In this document: positions 7,610 through 16,375 of the stretch, piece after piece | How positions within the stretch are numbered: position 1 is the first letter of the stretch | Layout of the letters: every line of letters starts with the position of its first letter | Assembly: GCF_004795015.1 (NCBI RefSeq) | Contig: NZ_SSBI01000032.1 | Span: forward strand, 26,836-90,835 | DNA: 64,000 nucleotides | Reading direction: 5' to 3' | Source: Streptomyces sp. A1277 | GTDB taxonomy: Bacteria; Actinomycetota; Actinomycetes; Streptomycetales; Streptomycetaceae | The notes under the pieces: generated by a model | What the model was told of the DNA's origin: nothing | Seen by the model: the letters and a program-made list of their open reading frames with translations, nothing else | Databases searched by the model: none | Program-made: the position numbers and the translations under genes

Positions 7610-9094
7610 CTACTCGTAGGCGCCGAACGCCTTCGTGAAGGCGAGCGGTTCCTGCGTGATGGAGCTGCACGTGGCGTCGGCGGTCGGCTTGGCGCCGCCC
7701 GCGCACTCCTTGTCACGGGTGGCCGACCACATCGCGAGCCAGGCGAGGCCCTTCTCCTTGGCGAAGGCCACCAGCTGGGTGGCGTCCTCGACCTTGAAGA
7801 CCTCGGTGCTGACGTCGTTCACGCCGATCATCGGGGTGACGGCGACGGCCTTCCATGCGTCCGCGTCGGAGAGCCCGAGCACGCCCTTGATCTGGGCCTG
7901 GGTGGCGGTGGCCGCCTGGACGGCGTACGTTCCCATGTCGCCGCTGTACGAGGCGCCGTAGTCCATCGCCATGATGTTGACGGCCCCGACGTCCACGCCG
8001 TTCTTCCTGGCGTCGGCGATCAGGTCGACGCCGGGCTGGGTCAGGCCCTCGGGCATCACCGGCAGGGTGAAGGAGACGTCCAGGCCGGGGTGGGACTTCT
8101 GGAGCTGGGCGATGGCCTGCGAGCGGCGGGTGTTGGCGGCGGTGTCGGGCAGCGCGCCGCCCTCGACGTCGAAGTCGACCTTGGTCAGCTTGTACGTGTC
8201 GACGACCTTGCCGTAGGCGGCGGCGAGGTCGGCGGCCGAGGAGCAGCGCAGGGCCAGTTCGGAGCCGGCGGCTCCGCCGAAGGAGACCCGGACGTCGCCG
8301 CCCGCCGCGCGCAGAGCGCCGATCTGGGAGGCGACGTGGTCGTCACCGAGGCCGGTGACACCGCCCCAGAGCGGGGCGCAGCTGCCGCCGGAGGTGATGA
8401 AGGCGAGGTTGAACTCCTTGACCCCGGTCTTGCCGGCGGTGCCGACCAGGTCGTACGCCGGGTAGAGCGAGGTGTCGACGTACGGGGCGAAGCGGGCGCC
8501 GCTCGCCGTGCCGCCGTCGCCGGTCTTGGTGGGCGTGGGGGTCGGGGTGGGAGTGGCCGTGCCGGTGGGCTGCCCGGTGGGTTTGCCGGTGGGGGTGGCC
8601 GTGGGGACGGGGGTGGCGGTCTCGGTGGGGCGGCCGCTGGGCTCGGGGGTCGCTCCGGTGTCGACGGAGCACTTCGCGCCGTCGATGAGGCAGCCGGTGG
8701 GGTCGGCGGCCGTGCCGTCGGAGCTGGTGACGAAGCCGATGGTGACGGACTTGCCGGCGGCGAGCTCCTTGTCCCAGCTCGCCGGCTTGACCGTGACGTG
8801 GCTGCCGCTGACGGTGTGCTCGCCGTTCCACAGGGAGCTGATCCTCGTGCCGGCGGGCAGGTCGAATTCGAGCGTCCAGCCGGTCTTCGCCGTGCCGGTG
8901 TCGTTGGTGACGACGTACTGCCCGGTGTAACCGCCGGTCCAGCCGCTGGTCCGGGTGTAGGCGGCGCCGACCGCCGCGGCCTGGGCCGTGCCGGTGAGGG
9001 CGAAGACCGTTCCGCCGATCACGGCCGCGGCGACGACCGCGCCGACCGCCTTGGTCCTGGTGCCCACCGTGCGCCGGTGCGTGCTGGTGCCCAT
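7610..9094 (-). CDS. Secreted chitinase: CBM2-like domain plus GH18
   Basis: A 494-aa exoenzyme. The signal peptide runs to TGTAQAAA (about residue 40). A family-2-like carbohydrate-binding domain follows (about 41-145: YTRTSGWTGGYTGQYVVTND, GWTLEFDLPAGTRISSLWNG, WDKELAAGKSVTIGF). A Thr/Pro linker (about 150-195) leads to a GH18 barrel with the signature KVDFDVEGG, in which D-x-D-x-E is intact and Glu is the acid. It should hydrolyse chitin outside the cell. The ATG at 9092-9094 has an AGGCAGGA site. No DasR-type box was found before it; instead a pair of direct repeats lies near 9191. A two-component system lies immediately upstream on the same strand. Confidence 0.9.
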   Translation of the reverse strand: MGTSTHRRTVGTRTKAVGAVVAAAVIGGTVFALTGTAQAAAVGAAYTRTSGWTGGYTGQYVVTNDTGTAKTGWTLEFDLPAGTRISSLWNGEHTVSGSHVTVKPASWDKELAAGKSVTIGFVTSSDGTAADPTGCLIDGAKCSVDTGATPEPSGRPTETATPVPTATPTGKPTGQPTGTATPTPTPTPTKTGDGGTASGARFAPYVDTSLYPAYDLVGTAGKTGVKEFNLAFITSGGSCAPLWGGVTGLGDDHVASQIGALRAAGGDVRVSFGGAAGSELALRCSSAADLAAAYGKVVDTYKLTKVDFDVEGGALPDTAANTRRSQAIAQLQKSHPGLDVSFTLPVMPEGLTQPGVDLIADARKNGVDVGAVNIMAMDYGASYSGDMGTYAVQAATATQAQIKGVLGLSDADAWKAVAVTPMIGVNDVSTEVFKVEDATQLVAFAKEKGLAWLAMWSATRDKECAGGAKPTADATCSSITQEPLAFTKAFGAYE

Positions 9095-9190
9095 CGCGTT
9101 CCTGCCTCGTCATACGGAAGTGGGGGATGCGGGAGCACGCTAGCGGCAGCGAAAGGGGCGAATGGGGCGAGCCGGGCCGGAGTTGATGTT

Positions 9191-9205
9191 CTTAGGGTTC
9201 GCTTA
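9191..9205 (-). promoter_or_regulatory. Candidate response-regulator site upstream of the chitinase
   Basis: CTTA occurs twice with an 11-bp period (9191-9194 and 9202-9205) inside TTCTTAGGG / CGCTTAAGG, about 100 bp upstream of the chitinase start. One helical turn between direct half-sites is the usual geometry of OmpR-family regulators. Only two half-sites are seen, so this is a suggestion. Confidence 0.35.
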
Positions 9206-9254
9206 AGGAGCGCATCGGCCCCGCTAAAGGTTCCGACCGCCCCGCGGACCGGCC

Positions 9255-9389
9255 GGGGCGCGGAACAGGGCGGGTCAGGCCGGGGCGCGGAACAGGGCCG
9301 GTCAGACCGGGGCGCGGAACAGGGCCGGTCAGACCGGGGCGCGGAACAGGGCGGGTCAGACCGGGGCGCGGAACAGGGCGGGTCAGACC
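9255..9389. repeat. Five 27-bp tandem repeats
   Basis: Units starting GGGGCGCGGAACAGGGC occur at 9255, 9282, 9309, 9336 and 9363, differing by single C/G or A/G changes. They lie between the histidine kinase stop and the chitinase promoter. Function is unknown. Confidence 0.9.
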
Positions 9390-9402
9390 GGGTTTCAGGG
9401 TT

Positions 9403-10824
9403 TCAGGCCACGCCCTGGTGGCCGCGCCGCTTGGCGCCGCGTCGCTGCCGGCCCACCCGGTGGCCGCGTCCGCGCTGCTCGGGCCGCTGTCCGTCGAGCC
9501 CGATCCAGACCCGCACCTCGGTGCCGCCGAGCACCGAGCGGCCGATGCGCACGTCGCCGCCGGTGGACTCGGCGACCCGGCGGACGATGTCGAGGCCGAG
9601 GCCGGTCGAGCCCACCGCACCCCGCGCCCCGCCGCGCCCGCTGCCGCCGCGTGCCAGGGCCGCCTTCGGGTCCGCGATGCCGTCTCCCGCGTCCGAGACC
9701 AGCACGATCACCGCGTCACCGCTGTGGTGCACGTCGACCGCGAAGGCGGTGCCCTCCGGGGTGTGGCGGAAGACGTTGCCGAGCAACGCGTCGAGGGCGG
9801 CGGCCAGTTCGGGGCGGGCGACCGGGATGCGTACCGTACGGTCCACCCCCGCGAGGCGCACCTCGCGGCCCTCGTCCTCGGCCAGCGCGGACCAGAAGGC
9901 CATCCGTTCGCGGATCACCTCACTGGCGTCGCAGCCGGTCCCGGGCCCGCCGGGCTGGGTCTGCGGGCGCTGTTCGCGGGCGGTCCTGATGATCGTGTCC
10001 ACCTCGCGCTCCAGCTGCTCGACGGCCGCCCGGGTCTGCTCGGCCGCCGGGCCCTCGCCGAGGGACGCGGCGTTCAGGCGCAGGACGGTGAGCGGGGTGC
10101 GCAGCCGGTGCGAGAGGTCGGCGGCCAGTTCCCGCTCGTTGGCGAGGAGTTGGACGACCTGGTCGGCCATGGAGTTGAACGCGGTTGCGGCGGACCGGAG
10201 TTCGGTCGGCCCGTCCTCCGGGACGCGGGTCCCGAGCCGCCCCTCCCCCAGGTCGTGGGCGGCGCGGGCGAGGCGCCGGGCCGGCTCCACCATGCGCACC
10301 CCGAGCCGGTCGGCGACCGCGACCGAGCCGACGATCAGCGCGATGCCGACGGCCGCCAGCATCAGCCAGGCCGTGGCGACCCCGTGGGAGACCTCGTCCT
10401 CGGGCACGAACACCTCGACGACGGCGATGTTGTCGGGGCCCAGCGCGGTCGGCTGGAGCAGCGCGGAGCCGCCGGGCACTTCGGTGATGGAGGCGCGGCC
10501 GGTCTCCCGTACGGTCTCCAGGTCCTTGCGGGTGGCGCGGCGGCGGCCGATCTCCACGGGGACGCCGTCGGCCTCGCCCGCGGCCGGGATGTGGACGGCC
10601 ATCCGGTCGGCGGCCCCGGGTTCGGTGGTCATCACGGCCGTCTCCAGCTGGGCGCGGTCCGTGGTGATGGAGAGGGTGGGGGCGATCGTCGCGGCCTGGC
10701 GTTCGGCGTCGGAGAACGCGCGGTCGCGGGCCATCTCCTTGACGACGAGGCCCAGCGGCACGGCGAAGGCGACCACGACCATCGCGGTGACGGCCAGGCA
10801 GACCTTGACCAGCGCCCATCTCAT
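9403..10824 (-). CDS. Two-component sensor histidine kinase
   Basis: A 473-aa membrane kinase. A first membrane segment lies near residues 7-30 and an extracytoplasmic sensor region follows to about 150. The second segment is AWLMLAAVGIALIVGSVAV. A HAMP linker follows, then a HisKA domain with the phospho-His in LSHRLRTPLTVLRLNAASL. The ATPase domain shows NVFRHTPEGT (N box), SDAGDGIADP (G1) and GSTGLGLDIVRR (G2). The C-terminus is Arg-rich (RGRGHRVGRQRRGAKRRGHQ). The ATG at 10822-10824 overlaps the regulator's TGA by ATGA, so the pair is translationally coupled. Adjacency to the chitinase recalls the ChiS/ChiR pairs of Streptomyces, but specificity is not shown by the sequence. Confidence 0.88.
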   Translation of the reverse strand: MRWALVKVCLAVTAMVVVAFAVPLGLVVKEMARDRAFSDAERQAATIAPTLSITTDRAQLETAVMTTEPGAADRMAVHIPAAGEADGVPVEIGRRRATRKDLETVRETGRASITEVPGGSALLQPTALGPDNIAVVEVFVPEDEVSHGVATAWLMLAAVGIALIVGSVAVADRLGVRMVEPARRLARAAHDLGEGRLGTRVPEDGPTELRSAATAFNSMADQVVQLLANERELAADLSHRLRTPLTVLRLNAASLGEGPAAEQTRAAVEQLEREVDTIIRTAREQRPQTQPGGPGTGCDASEVIRERMAFWSALAEDEGREVRLAGVDRTVRIPVARPELAAALDALLGNVFRHTPEGTAFAVDVHHSGDAVIVLVSDAGDGIADPKAALARGGSGRGGARGAVGSTGLGLDIVRRVAESTGGDVRIGRSVLGGTEVRVWIGLDGQRPEQRGRGHRVGRQRRGAKRRGHQGVA

Positions 10825-11525
10825 GCGGGCCGCTCCGGGGCCGGGGGCTGGAGCTTCACGCCGACGCCGCGCAGGGTGTGCAGATAGCGGGGCCGGGCGG
10901 CCGTCTCGCCGAGTTTGCGGCGCAGCCACGAGAGGTGGACGTCGATGGTCTGGTCGTCGCCGTAGGACTGCTGCCACACCTCGGCGAGGAGTTCCTTGCG
11001 GGGGACGACGACGCCGGGGCGCCCGGCCAGGAAGGTGAGCAGGTCGAACTCGCGGCGGGTGAGGTCGAGTGCGGCGCCGTCGAGTTCGGCCTGCCGGCGC
11101 AGCGGGTCTATGGCGAGGCCGCCGACCCGGATGACGCGCGAGGGCGGTGCCTCGCCGCCGCTGGCCCGGGCGCGGCGCAGCACGGCGGCCATCCGGGCCG
11201 AGAGGTGTTCCACCGAGAACGGCTTGGTGAGGTAGTCGTCGGCGCCGTCGTTGAGCAGCCGGACGATCTCGCTCTCGTCGTCGCGCGCGGTCGCGATGAT
11301 GACCGGTACGTCGGTGATGCCGCGCAGCATCTTCAGCGCCTCGGACCCGTCGAGGTCGGGCAGTCCGAGGTCGAGGATGACCACGTCGAAGCGGAAGTGG
11401 GCGACCTCGCGCAGCGCTTCGAGGGCGGTGCCCACACTCCGTACGGTGTGGGCGGCCTCCGTCAGGTGCCGGATGAGGGCGGATCGTACGAACTGGTCGT
11501 CCTCGACCACGAGCACACTTGGCAT
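10821..11525 (-). CDS. OmpR-family response regulator
   Basis: A 234-aa regulator. The receiver domain shows the acidic pocket VVEDD, the phospho-Asp in VVILDLGLPDLDG, the Thr in IIATARDD and the Lys in YLTKPF. The C-terminal winged helix shows LTRREFDLLTFLAGRPGVVV and the recognition part DDQTIDVHLSWLRRKLGE. I chose the ATG at 11523-11525 (MPSVLVVED). A GTG three codons upstream (11534) is possible and neither has a clear ribosome site. It is followed by its histidine kinase with a 4-bp overlap. The target is not proven; the nearby chitinase is the obvious candidate. Confidence 0.88.
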   Translation of the reverse strand: MPSVLVVEDDQFVRSALIRHLTEAAHTVRSVGTALEALREVAHFRFDVVILDLGLPDLDGSEALKMLRGITDVPVIIATARDDESEIVRLLNDGADDYLTKPFSVEHLSARMAAVLRRARASGGEAPPSRVIRVGGLAIDPLRRQAELDGAALDLTRREFDLLTFLAGRPGVVVPRKELLAEVWQQSYGDDQTIDVHLSWLRRKLGETAARPRYLHTLRGVGVKLQPPAPERPA

Positions 11526-11614
11526 GGGCGGCACCGTACGCCATCGGACGCGCTCCGGTCCGGCGGGTGACCCTACTCGGGCAGGCGGCCCCGCCGTGGT
11601 GCAGGATGTGCCCG

Positions 11615-12154
11615 ATGCAACGAGGACTCGTACACGCGCTGGCGTGGTCGCTCGCCACCGGCGCGGCGGTCACGGTGTCGTGGTGGGGTGTGCACACCGT
11701 CCTGGCGGGGACGGTGTACGACCCGCCGCGCGCGGTGCCGATCTCGTCGCCGACCGCGCGGACCCTGGCGTCCTCGACGCACCGCCCCGCCCCGCCCCCG
11801 CCGGCCTCCCCCAGCCCGACGCCCCGGGCCACCACCCCGAAGCCGGCCGCGCCCACGTCCCGTACGCCCTCGCCGTCGCGCACCCCGGCGAACACGCCCC
11901 GTCCGGCGTCCGGGGGGACCGCTTCCGCCGGGACGGCGAAGAGTTACGCGACGGAGGGCGGCCGGATCGTGTTCGAGATCGGCGCCGACTCGGCGCGGCT
12001 GGTGTCCGCGACCCCGGAACCGGGCTGGTCGATGCAGGTGTGGACGAACACCACCTGGATCCGGGTGGACTTCGCCAGGGACGACGGCACGACGGTCTCC
12101 GTCTTCTGCACCTGGAACGACCATCCGCCGCTGGTGGACATCGTCAAGTCGTAG
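11615..12154 (+). CDS. Membrane-anchored or secreted protein of unknown function
   Basis: About 179 residues. After MQRGL there is one hydrophobic segment (ALAWSLATGAAVTVSWWGVHTVLAG) that is a signal anchor or signal peptide, then a Pro/Ser/Thr/Ala-rich linker of about 75 residues. A compact C-terminal domain follows (YATEGGRIVFEIG, WSMQVWTNTTWIRVDF, SVFCTWNDHPPLVDI). It is divergent from the response regulator. I do not recognise the C-terminal domain. The gene recurs in shape in streptomycetes as a small exported protein; no function is claimed. Confidence 0.7.
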   Translation: MQRGLVHALAWSLATGAAVTVSWWGVHTVLAGTVYDPPRAVPISSPTARTLASSTHRPAPPPPASPSPTPRATTPKPAAPTSRTPSPSRTPANTPRPASGGTASAGTAKSYATEGGRIVFEIGADSARLVSATPEPGWSMQVWTNTTWIRVDFARDDGTTVSVFCTWNDHPPLVDIVKS

Positions 12155-12168
12155 CGCCGGTGGAGCCG

Positions 12169-13086
12169 TCAGTGGAAGGCGGATGGGGGCGGCGGCGGTG
12201 ACGGGCGGGCGTCCGCGTCGTGCACCGGGGCGGCGCCGCCGGTGAAGTCGGCGAGCGCCCGCCCGTGTTCGACGCGTCCGGGGTGCGGGTCGGTCGCCAC
12301 CCGGCGGGTCAGCTCCGCGACCTTCGGGGCCGTGTCCGACGCGAGCAGGACTGCGTTGCCGAAGCGGCGGCCCCGCCACACCGTGGGGTCGGCGGCGAGG
12401 GCGAGTTCGGGGAAGACCGTGGCGGCGGTGGCGATCTGGCCGCGCAGGTGGGCCAGCGGCGGCCCGTCCGCGAGGTTGGCGACGTAACTCCCGCCCGGCT
12501 TCAGGACGCGGCGCACCTCGGCGAGGAATTCGGTGGAGGTGAGGTGGGCGGGGGTGCGGGCCCCGCTGAAGACGTCCGCGATGACGAGGTCGGCCCAGCC
12601 GTCCTGGACCTTGCCGAGCCCGGCGCGGGCGTCGGTGGACCGGACCCTGATCCTGGCCTGCGGGTCCAGCGGCAGTTCACGGCGCACCAGCTGCACGAGG
12701 GCGGCGTCCACCTCGATGATCTGCTGGGTGGAGCGGGGGCGGGTGGCGGCGATGTACCGGGCGAGCGTGAACGCCCCGCCGCCCAGGTGCACCACGTGCA
12801 GCGGCTGCCCGGCGGGGGCGGCCAGGTCCGCGATGTGGCCGATCCGGCGCTGGTACTCGAAGGAGAGGTACGCCGGGTCGTCGAGGTCGACGTGGGACTG
12901 CGGGGCGCCGTCGACCGTCAGCGTCCAGGCACGCCGGCGCTCCCGGTCGGGGACGAGTTCGGCGAGGCCGCCGCCGACCTGCTCGGAGACGTTGCCCGCC
13001 GCCGTGCCGCGCGCCCCCTTGTGGTCGGCCTTGCGGTCCGCGCGCTGCTTGCGGTCGCCGCCGCCGGCCGCTCCTCGACGTGCCAC
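12169..13086 (-). CDS. Spermidine-synthase-like methyltransferase-fold protein
   Basis: A 305-aa cytosolic protein with a Rossmann core like polyamine aminopropyltransferases. It shows HVVHLGGGAFTLARYIA (nucleotide-binding glycine loop), IIEVDAALVQLVRRELPL (acidic end of strand 2), DARAGLGKVQDGWADLVIADVFSG and RRVLKPGGSYVANLAD. The N-terminus is basic and low in complexity. The start is the GTG at 13084-13086 with a weak upstream site. The substrate is unknown; stand-alone members of this family often lack the polyamine-binding residues. Confidence 0.75.
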   Translation of the reverse strand: MARRGAAGGGDRKQRADRKADHKGARGTAAGNVSEQVGGGLAELVPDRERRRAWTLTVDGAPQSHVDLDDPAYLSFEYQRRIGHIADLAAPAGQPLHVVHLGGGAFTLARYIAATRPRSTQQIIEVDAALVQLVRRELPLDPQARIRVRSTDARAGLGKVQDGWADLVIADVFSGARTPAHLTSTEFLAEVRRVLKPGGSYVANLADGPPLAHLRGQIATAATVFPELALAADPTVWRGRRFGNAVLLASDTAPKVAELTRRVATDPHPGRVEHGRALADFTGGAAPVHDADARPSPPPPPSAFH

Positions 13087-13163
13087 TGCTTCTCGCCCTG
13101 CTCACTGCTCATCGCGTCCGGTGACGGGCCGGTCGTGCGACCCGCCGTCCGGTCATTATGGGC

Positions 13164-13604
13164 TCAGTGGCAGTTGTCGGCCGCCTCGATCAGCCGGGCC
13201 GCCTGGTCGAGCGCGGCCCGCAGCGCGGCCGGGTCGGTGACCGGGGTGTCCTCGGCGGGCGGCAGCAGCCAGCCGCTGCCGGAGACCGGCGGCTCGGCGG
13301 GGATGCGCAGCCCGCGGCCGTCGGTCCGCGTACAGGCGCTGCCCGGTACGTCCCAGCCCTGGGCGGTGCCGGGCGGCACCAGGAACCCGAGGGTGTCGCA
13401 GGTGCCGTCGTGGATGACCGGGCCCACGGCCTCCTGCGCCGCGCCCCGGCGCAGGATGTCGACGGCCTCCAGACCCTGCCGGGCGGGCACGGTCACCAGA
13501 TCGCAGGGTTCGTCGGCGGGTGCCGTACCGCCGGCCGCGGCCGTCGTCGTCGCGGTGGTCGTCGTCGCGGTGGTCGTCGCGGTCGTCCGCGAGCCGGTCG
13601 CCAT
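13164..13604 (-). CDS. Hypothetical protein
   Basis: About 146 residues from the ATG at 13602-13604. A strong GGAGAGG site lies 19 nt upstream and fits in-frame TTG codons at 13616-13621 better, so the start may be a few codons earlier. The N-terminus is a run of Thr and Ala (TTATTTATTTTATTTAAAGG). The rest contains CDLVTVPARQGLEAVDILRRG, DGTCDTLGFLVPPGTA and a C-terminal helix LRAALDQAARLIEAADNC. There is no membrane segment. Family unknown to me. Confidence 0.6.
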   Translation of the reverse strand: MATGSRTTATTTATTTTATTTAAAGGTAPADEPCDLVTVPARQGLEAVDILRRGAAQEAVGPVIHDGTCDTLGFLVPPGTAQGWDVPGSACTRTDGRGLRIPAEPPVSGSGWLLPPAEDTPVTDPAALRAALDQAARLIEAADNCH

Positions 13605-13859
13605 GTCGAGATGCAACAAGGGACCTCTCCTCTCATCGCCGGGCGGAGCCGGACTCCGTCTCCGCATGGACCAACGCCCCAACCGCGTCAAGGGCTACGG
13701 TGCAGCACCGCCGCAAAGGGTGGCAGTTCATGGCGGATCGCGACCGAGATGCCCGGTATGTAGGTAAACGCTGCGTGTGCGCCCCGTCACAGCGGGTACG
13801 TTCTTGCTCCGCCGGGACACCGGAAACGACGCCCGGCTCGCACCAGAGAGGGCCCCGCC

Positions 13860-15224
13860 ATGGTGTCGACACCGGCCGTTCCCAACCTCGCCTTCCGGCG
13901 GCTGCGCGGCCCGCGCTCCGCCGGGGAGTTCGCCGCCGCGGTACGCAGGGCCGCGCGCGAGATCGGCGAGCAGGTCGCGTGCGACGCCCGGTACATCGGA
14001 CGCGTGGAGTCCGGCGAGATCCGCTGTCCCAACTACGCGTACGAGCGGGTCTTCCTGCACATGTTCCCCGGGACCACCCTGGAGGACCTCGGCTTCTCGC
14101 CGCGCGCTTCGGTACGCGGCCGGGCGGCCAGGCCCGCGGCGGGCGTCCCGCAGCCCCCGACTGCCCCGCTGCTCGCGCCCGGCAGCGACACCGACGAGGA
14201 GAGCGACGTGCTGCGTCGCGTATTCATGACGAGCGGCACCACCGCGGTGGCCGCCACCTCCCTGGGCCTGGGCCTCGGTGGCCCGGCGGCCGCCTCCCTG
14301 CCCACGCAGCGCCGGTTCGGCGAGGCGGAGGTGAGCGCCGTCGAGAGGGCGGTGCGGCAGATCCGGCTGCTGGACGACCGGCACGGCGGCGACTGGCTCT
14401 ACCGGCGTGCCGCGCAGCCGCTGCGCGCGGCGTACGCGCTGCTCGACGCCGGGACCGCGAGCCGGGGCGGCACGGCGGACCGGCTGCACTCCGGCGCCGG
14501 TGAGCTGGCCATCTCGGTGGGGTGGCTGGCCCATGACTCCGGCCGCTTCGAGGACGCCCGCTCGCACTACGCGGAGGCGCTGGCCACGGCGCGGGTGGCC
14601 GGGGACCCTGCCCTGGAGGCGCACGCGTTCTGCAACGCGTCGTTCCTGGCCCGCGACACGGGCCGGCCGCGCGAGGCGGTACGCGCGGCGGAGGCGGGGC
14701 AGCGGGCCGCCCAGCCGCTGGGCTCCCCCCGGCTGCGGGCGCTGCTCGCGCTGCGGGAGGCGGGGGGCCGGGCCGGGCTCGGGGACCGCACGGGCTGCGA
14801 GCGGGCGCTCGGCCGGGCGCACACCGCGTTCTCGCGGGGGGCGTCGGGGGCGGACCCGGAGTGGATGAGCTTCTTCCGCGAGGCGGAGCTGGAGATGCTG
14901 GAGGCGCAGTGCTGGGCGGCGCTGGGCGACTGGTCGCGTGCCGCGCGGCACGCGCGGCGGGCGGTACGGCTCCAGGACCCTCACTTCACCCGGAACCTCG
15001 CCCTGTACCGGGCCGAACTCACCACGGACCTGGCCCGCGCGGGTCGCGCGGAGGAGGCGGCGGCCACGGGCCACGAGGTCCTTGACCTCCTGGAACAGGT
15101 CCGGTCCACGCGCATCCGCGCCATGCTGACGGACGCGGTGGCGGCCCTGGGGCCGCGGGCCGGGGGCTCGGCGGAGGTAGCGGACTTCCTGGACCGCTAC
15201 CAGGTGGCGACGGCCACCACGTAA
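13860..15224 (+). CDS. XRE/TPR-like regulatory protein
   Basis: A 454-aa protein. The first 80 residues resemble the helix-turn-helix head of Streptomyces XRE-type regulators (FRRLRGPRSAGEFAAAVRRA, YIGRVESGEIRCPNYAYERV). A hydrophobic Ala/Gly stretch near residue 130 (RRVFMTSGTTAVAATSLGLG) looks Tat-like but is internal. From about 160 on there are antiparallel helical repeats of tetratricopeptide type (FEDARSHYAEALATARVAGD, REAVRAAEAGQRAAQPLG, WSRAARHARRAVRLQ, AEEAAATGHEVLDLLEQV). The ATG follows AGAGAGGG. It probably controls transcription or senses a peptide; the target is unknown. Confidence 0.72.
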   Translation: MVSTPAVPNLAFRRLRGPRSAGEFAAAVRRAAREIGEQVACDARYIGRVESGEIRCPNYAYERVFLHMFPGTTLEDLGFSPRASVRGRAARPAAGVPQPPTAPLLAPGSDTDEESDVLRRVFMTSGTTAVAATSLGLGLGGPAAASLPTQRRFGEAEVSAVERAVRQIRLLDDRHGGDWLYRRAAQPLRAAYALLDAGTASRGGTADRLHSGAGELAISVGWLAHDSGRFEDARSHYAEALATARVAGDPALEAHAFCNASFLARDTGRPREAVRAAEAGQRAAQPLGSPRLRALLALREAGGRAGLGDRTGCERALGRAHTAFSRGASGADPEWMSFFREAELEMLEAQCWAALGDWSRAARHARRAVRLQDPHFTRNLALYRAELTTDLARAGRAEEAAATGHEVLDLLEQVRSTRIRAMLTDAVAALGPRAGGSAEVADFLDRYQVATATT

Positions 15225-15240
15225 CGGCCCTGCCGGGCCG

Positions 15241-15494
15241 ATTCCAGCCGGTCCGGCGCCCATTCCAGCCCGTCCGGCGGCTGAGGACGCGCCCCCTCGG
15301 CCCGCCCATTCCAGCCGGTCCGACGGCTGAGGACGGAACCCTCGACCCGCCCAACCCAGCCCGTCCGGCGATTGAGGACGGAACCCTCGGCCCCGGTCCG
15401 GGGCGCGCCTCTTGGCCCTCCGGCCCGGGGCCCCAGAAGTCTTGCCCCGCCCGGGGCGACCGGTTCCGTCCTCAAACGCCGGACGGGCTGGGTT
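15241..15494. repeat. Dispersed Streptomyces intergenic repeat, four copies, two of them inverted
   Basis: Direct copies of CCAGCC(C/G)GTCCG(G/A)CG-N-TGAGGAC lie near 15246-15290, 15311-15337 and 15353-15385. The copy at 15462-15494 is the reverse complement of 15353-15385 with one mismatch over 33 bp, forming a long stem. This motif is common between Streptomyces genes. It lies at the end of two convergent genes and may act as a terminator. Confidence 0.85.
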
Positions 15495-15497
15495 CGC

Positions 15498-16094
15498 TCA
15501 CCGCTCAAGGTGACCCGTGTCGTTCCAGCGTTGGATCGCCGGCTCCCCGTACGCCCAGCCGAGGACGGAGAGGGACGTCGGGGCCAGCCAGATGCGGGCG
15601 CCGAAGGAGATGTCCTCGCCCAGCCACCGCGCACCCAGCGCCCGCAGGATGTGGCCGTGGGCGAAGACCAGCACGTCGCGGTCGGCCGAGCGCGCCCAGG
15701 CGACGATCTCGTCGGCGCGGGCGGCGACCTCGGCGGTGCTCTCGCCGTCCGGCACCCCGTCGCGCCAGATGAACCAGTCCGGCCGCCCCGCCTTGATCTC
15801 GGCCGGCGTCATCCCCTCGTACGCCCCGTAGTCCCACTCCATCAGCGCGTCCCACGGCTCGGCCCGGTCGCCGAAGCCGGCGAGCTCGCAGGTCTCGGCG
15901 GCCCGTACGAGCGGGCTGGTGCGGACCTCCAGGCCGGGCAGCTCCGTCCACGGCCCCCGGTGCAGCCGCTCGCCGAGCAGCTTGGCCCCGTCGCGGCCGG
16001 CGTCGAGCAGCGGGATGTCCGTCCTGCCGGTGTGCCTGCCGTTGAGGGACCATTCCGTCTGCCCGTGCCGGGCGAGCAGGATGCGCGGTGCCAT
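15498..16094 (-). CDS. Histidine phosphatase family protein (phosphoglycerate-mutase-like)
   Basis: A 198-aa cytosolic enzyme. It has the N-terminal RHG motif (ILLARHGQTEWSLNGRHTG), the Arg of VRTSPLVRAAETCELAGF, the acid-side WDYGAYEGMTPAEI and the second catalytic His in VLVFAHGHILRALGARWL. The length fits acid or broad-specificity phosphatases of the branch rather than glycolytic mutase. The ATG at 16092-16094 is preceded by AGGGAGAA. The substrate is not predictable. Confidence 0.85.
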   Translation of the reverse strand: MAPRILLARHGQTEWSLNGRHTGRTDIPLLDAGRDGAKLLGERLHRGPWTELPGLEVRTSPLVRAAETCELAGFGDRAEPWDALMEWDYGAYEGMTPAEIKAGRPDWFIWRDGVPDGESTAEVAARADEIVAWARSADRDVLVFAHGHILRALGARWLGEDISFGARIWLAPTSLSVLGWAYGEPAIQRWNDTGHLER

Positions 16095-16375
16095 AAGAGG
16101 GTTCTCCCTGAAAAGCTGAGACCTGAGATGCGGAATCTGAGATCTTGGTACGGAGCGGAGCAACGGAGCGGCGGCGAACGGATCGTCCTGGTTTCCATCA
16201 TCCCGCACCTGCCCGCGAGGCAACCCGGGGGGCCGCAGCGGCGTCCCACAGTCCACAGACGAATCCGAGCAGCTGAGGGGTGCCGACCACACCCCCGGGG
16301 GACACTCGGCCGACGCGCACCGTACGGTTGAACGCCCGCAGTCGGCCGCATGAACACGTGATGGAGAAGTTCCGG

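Noticed and set aside
9255..9389. Possible CRISPR array
   Set aside because: The 27-bp units abut each other without spacers, and no cas genes are near; the Cas4-like nuclease at 17208 belongs to a helicase operon.
7568..11038. A 1,156-codon open frame on the plus strand
   Set aside because: It is the mirror of the chitinase and kinase genes. Its translation is Gly/Arg/Ala-rich without domains, and the opposite strand holds clear motifs.
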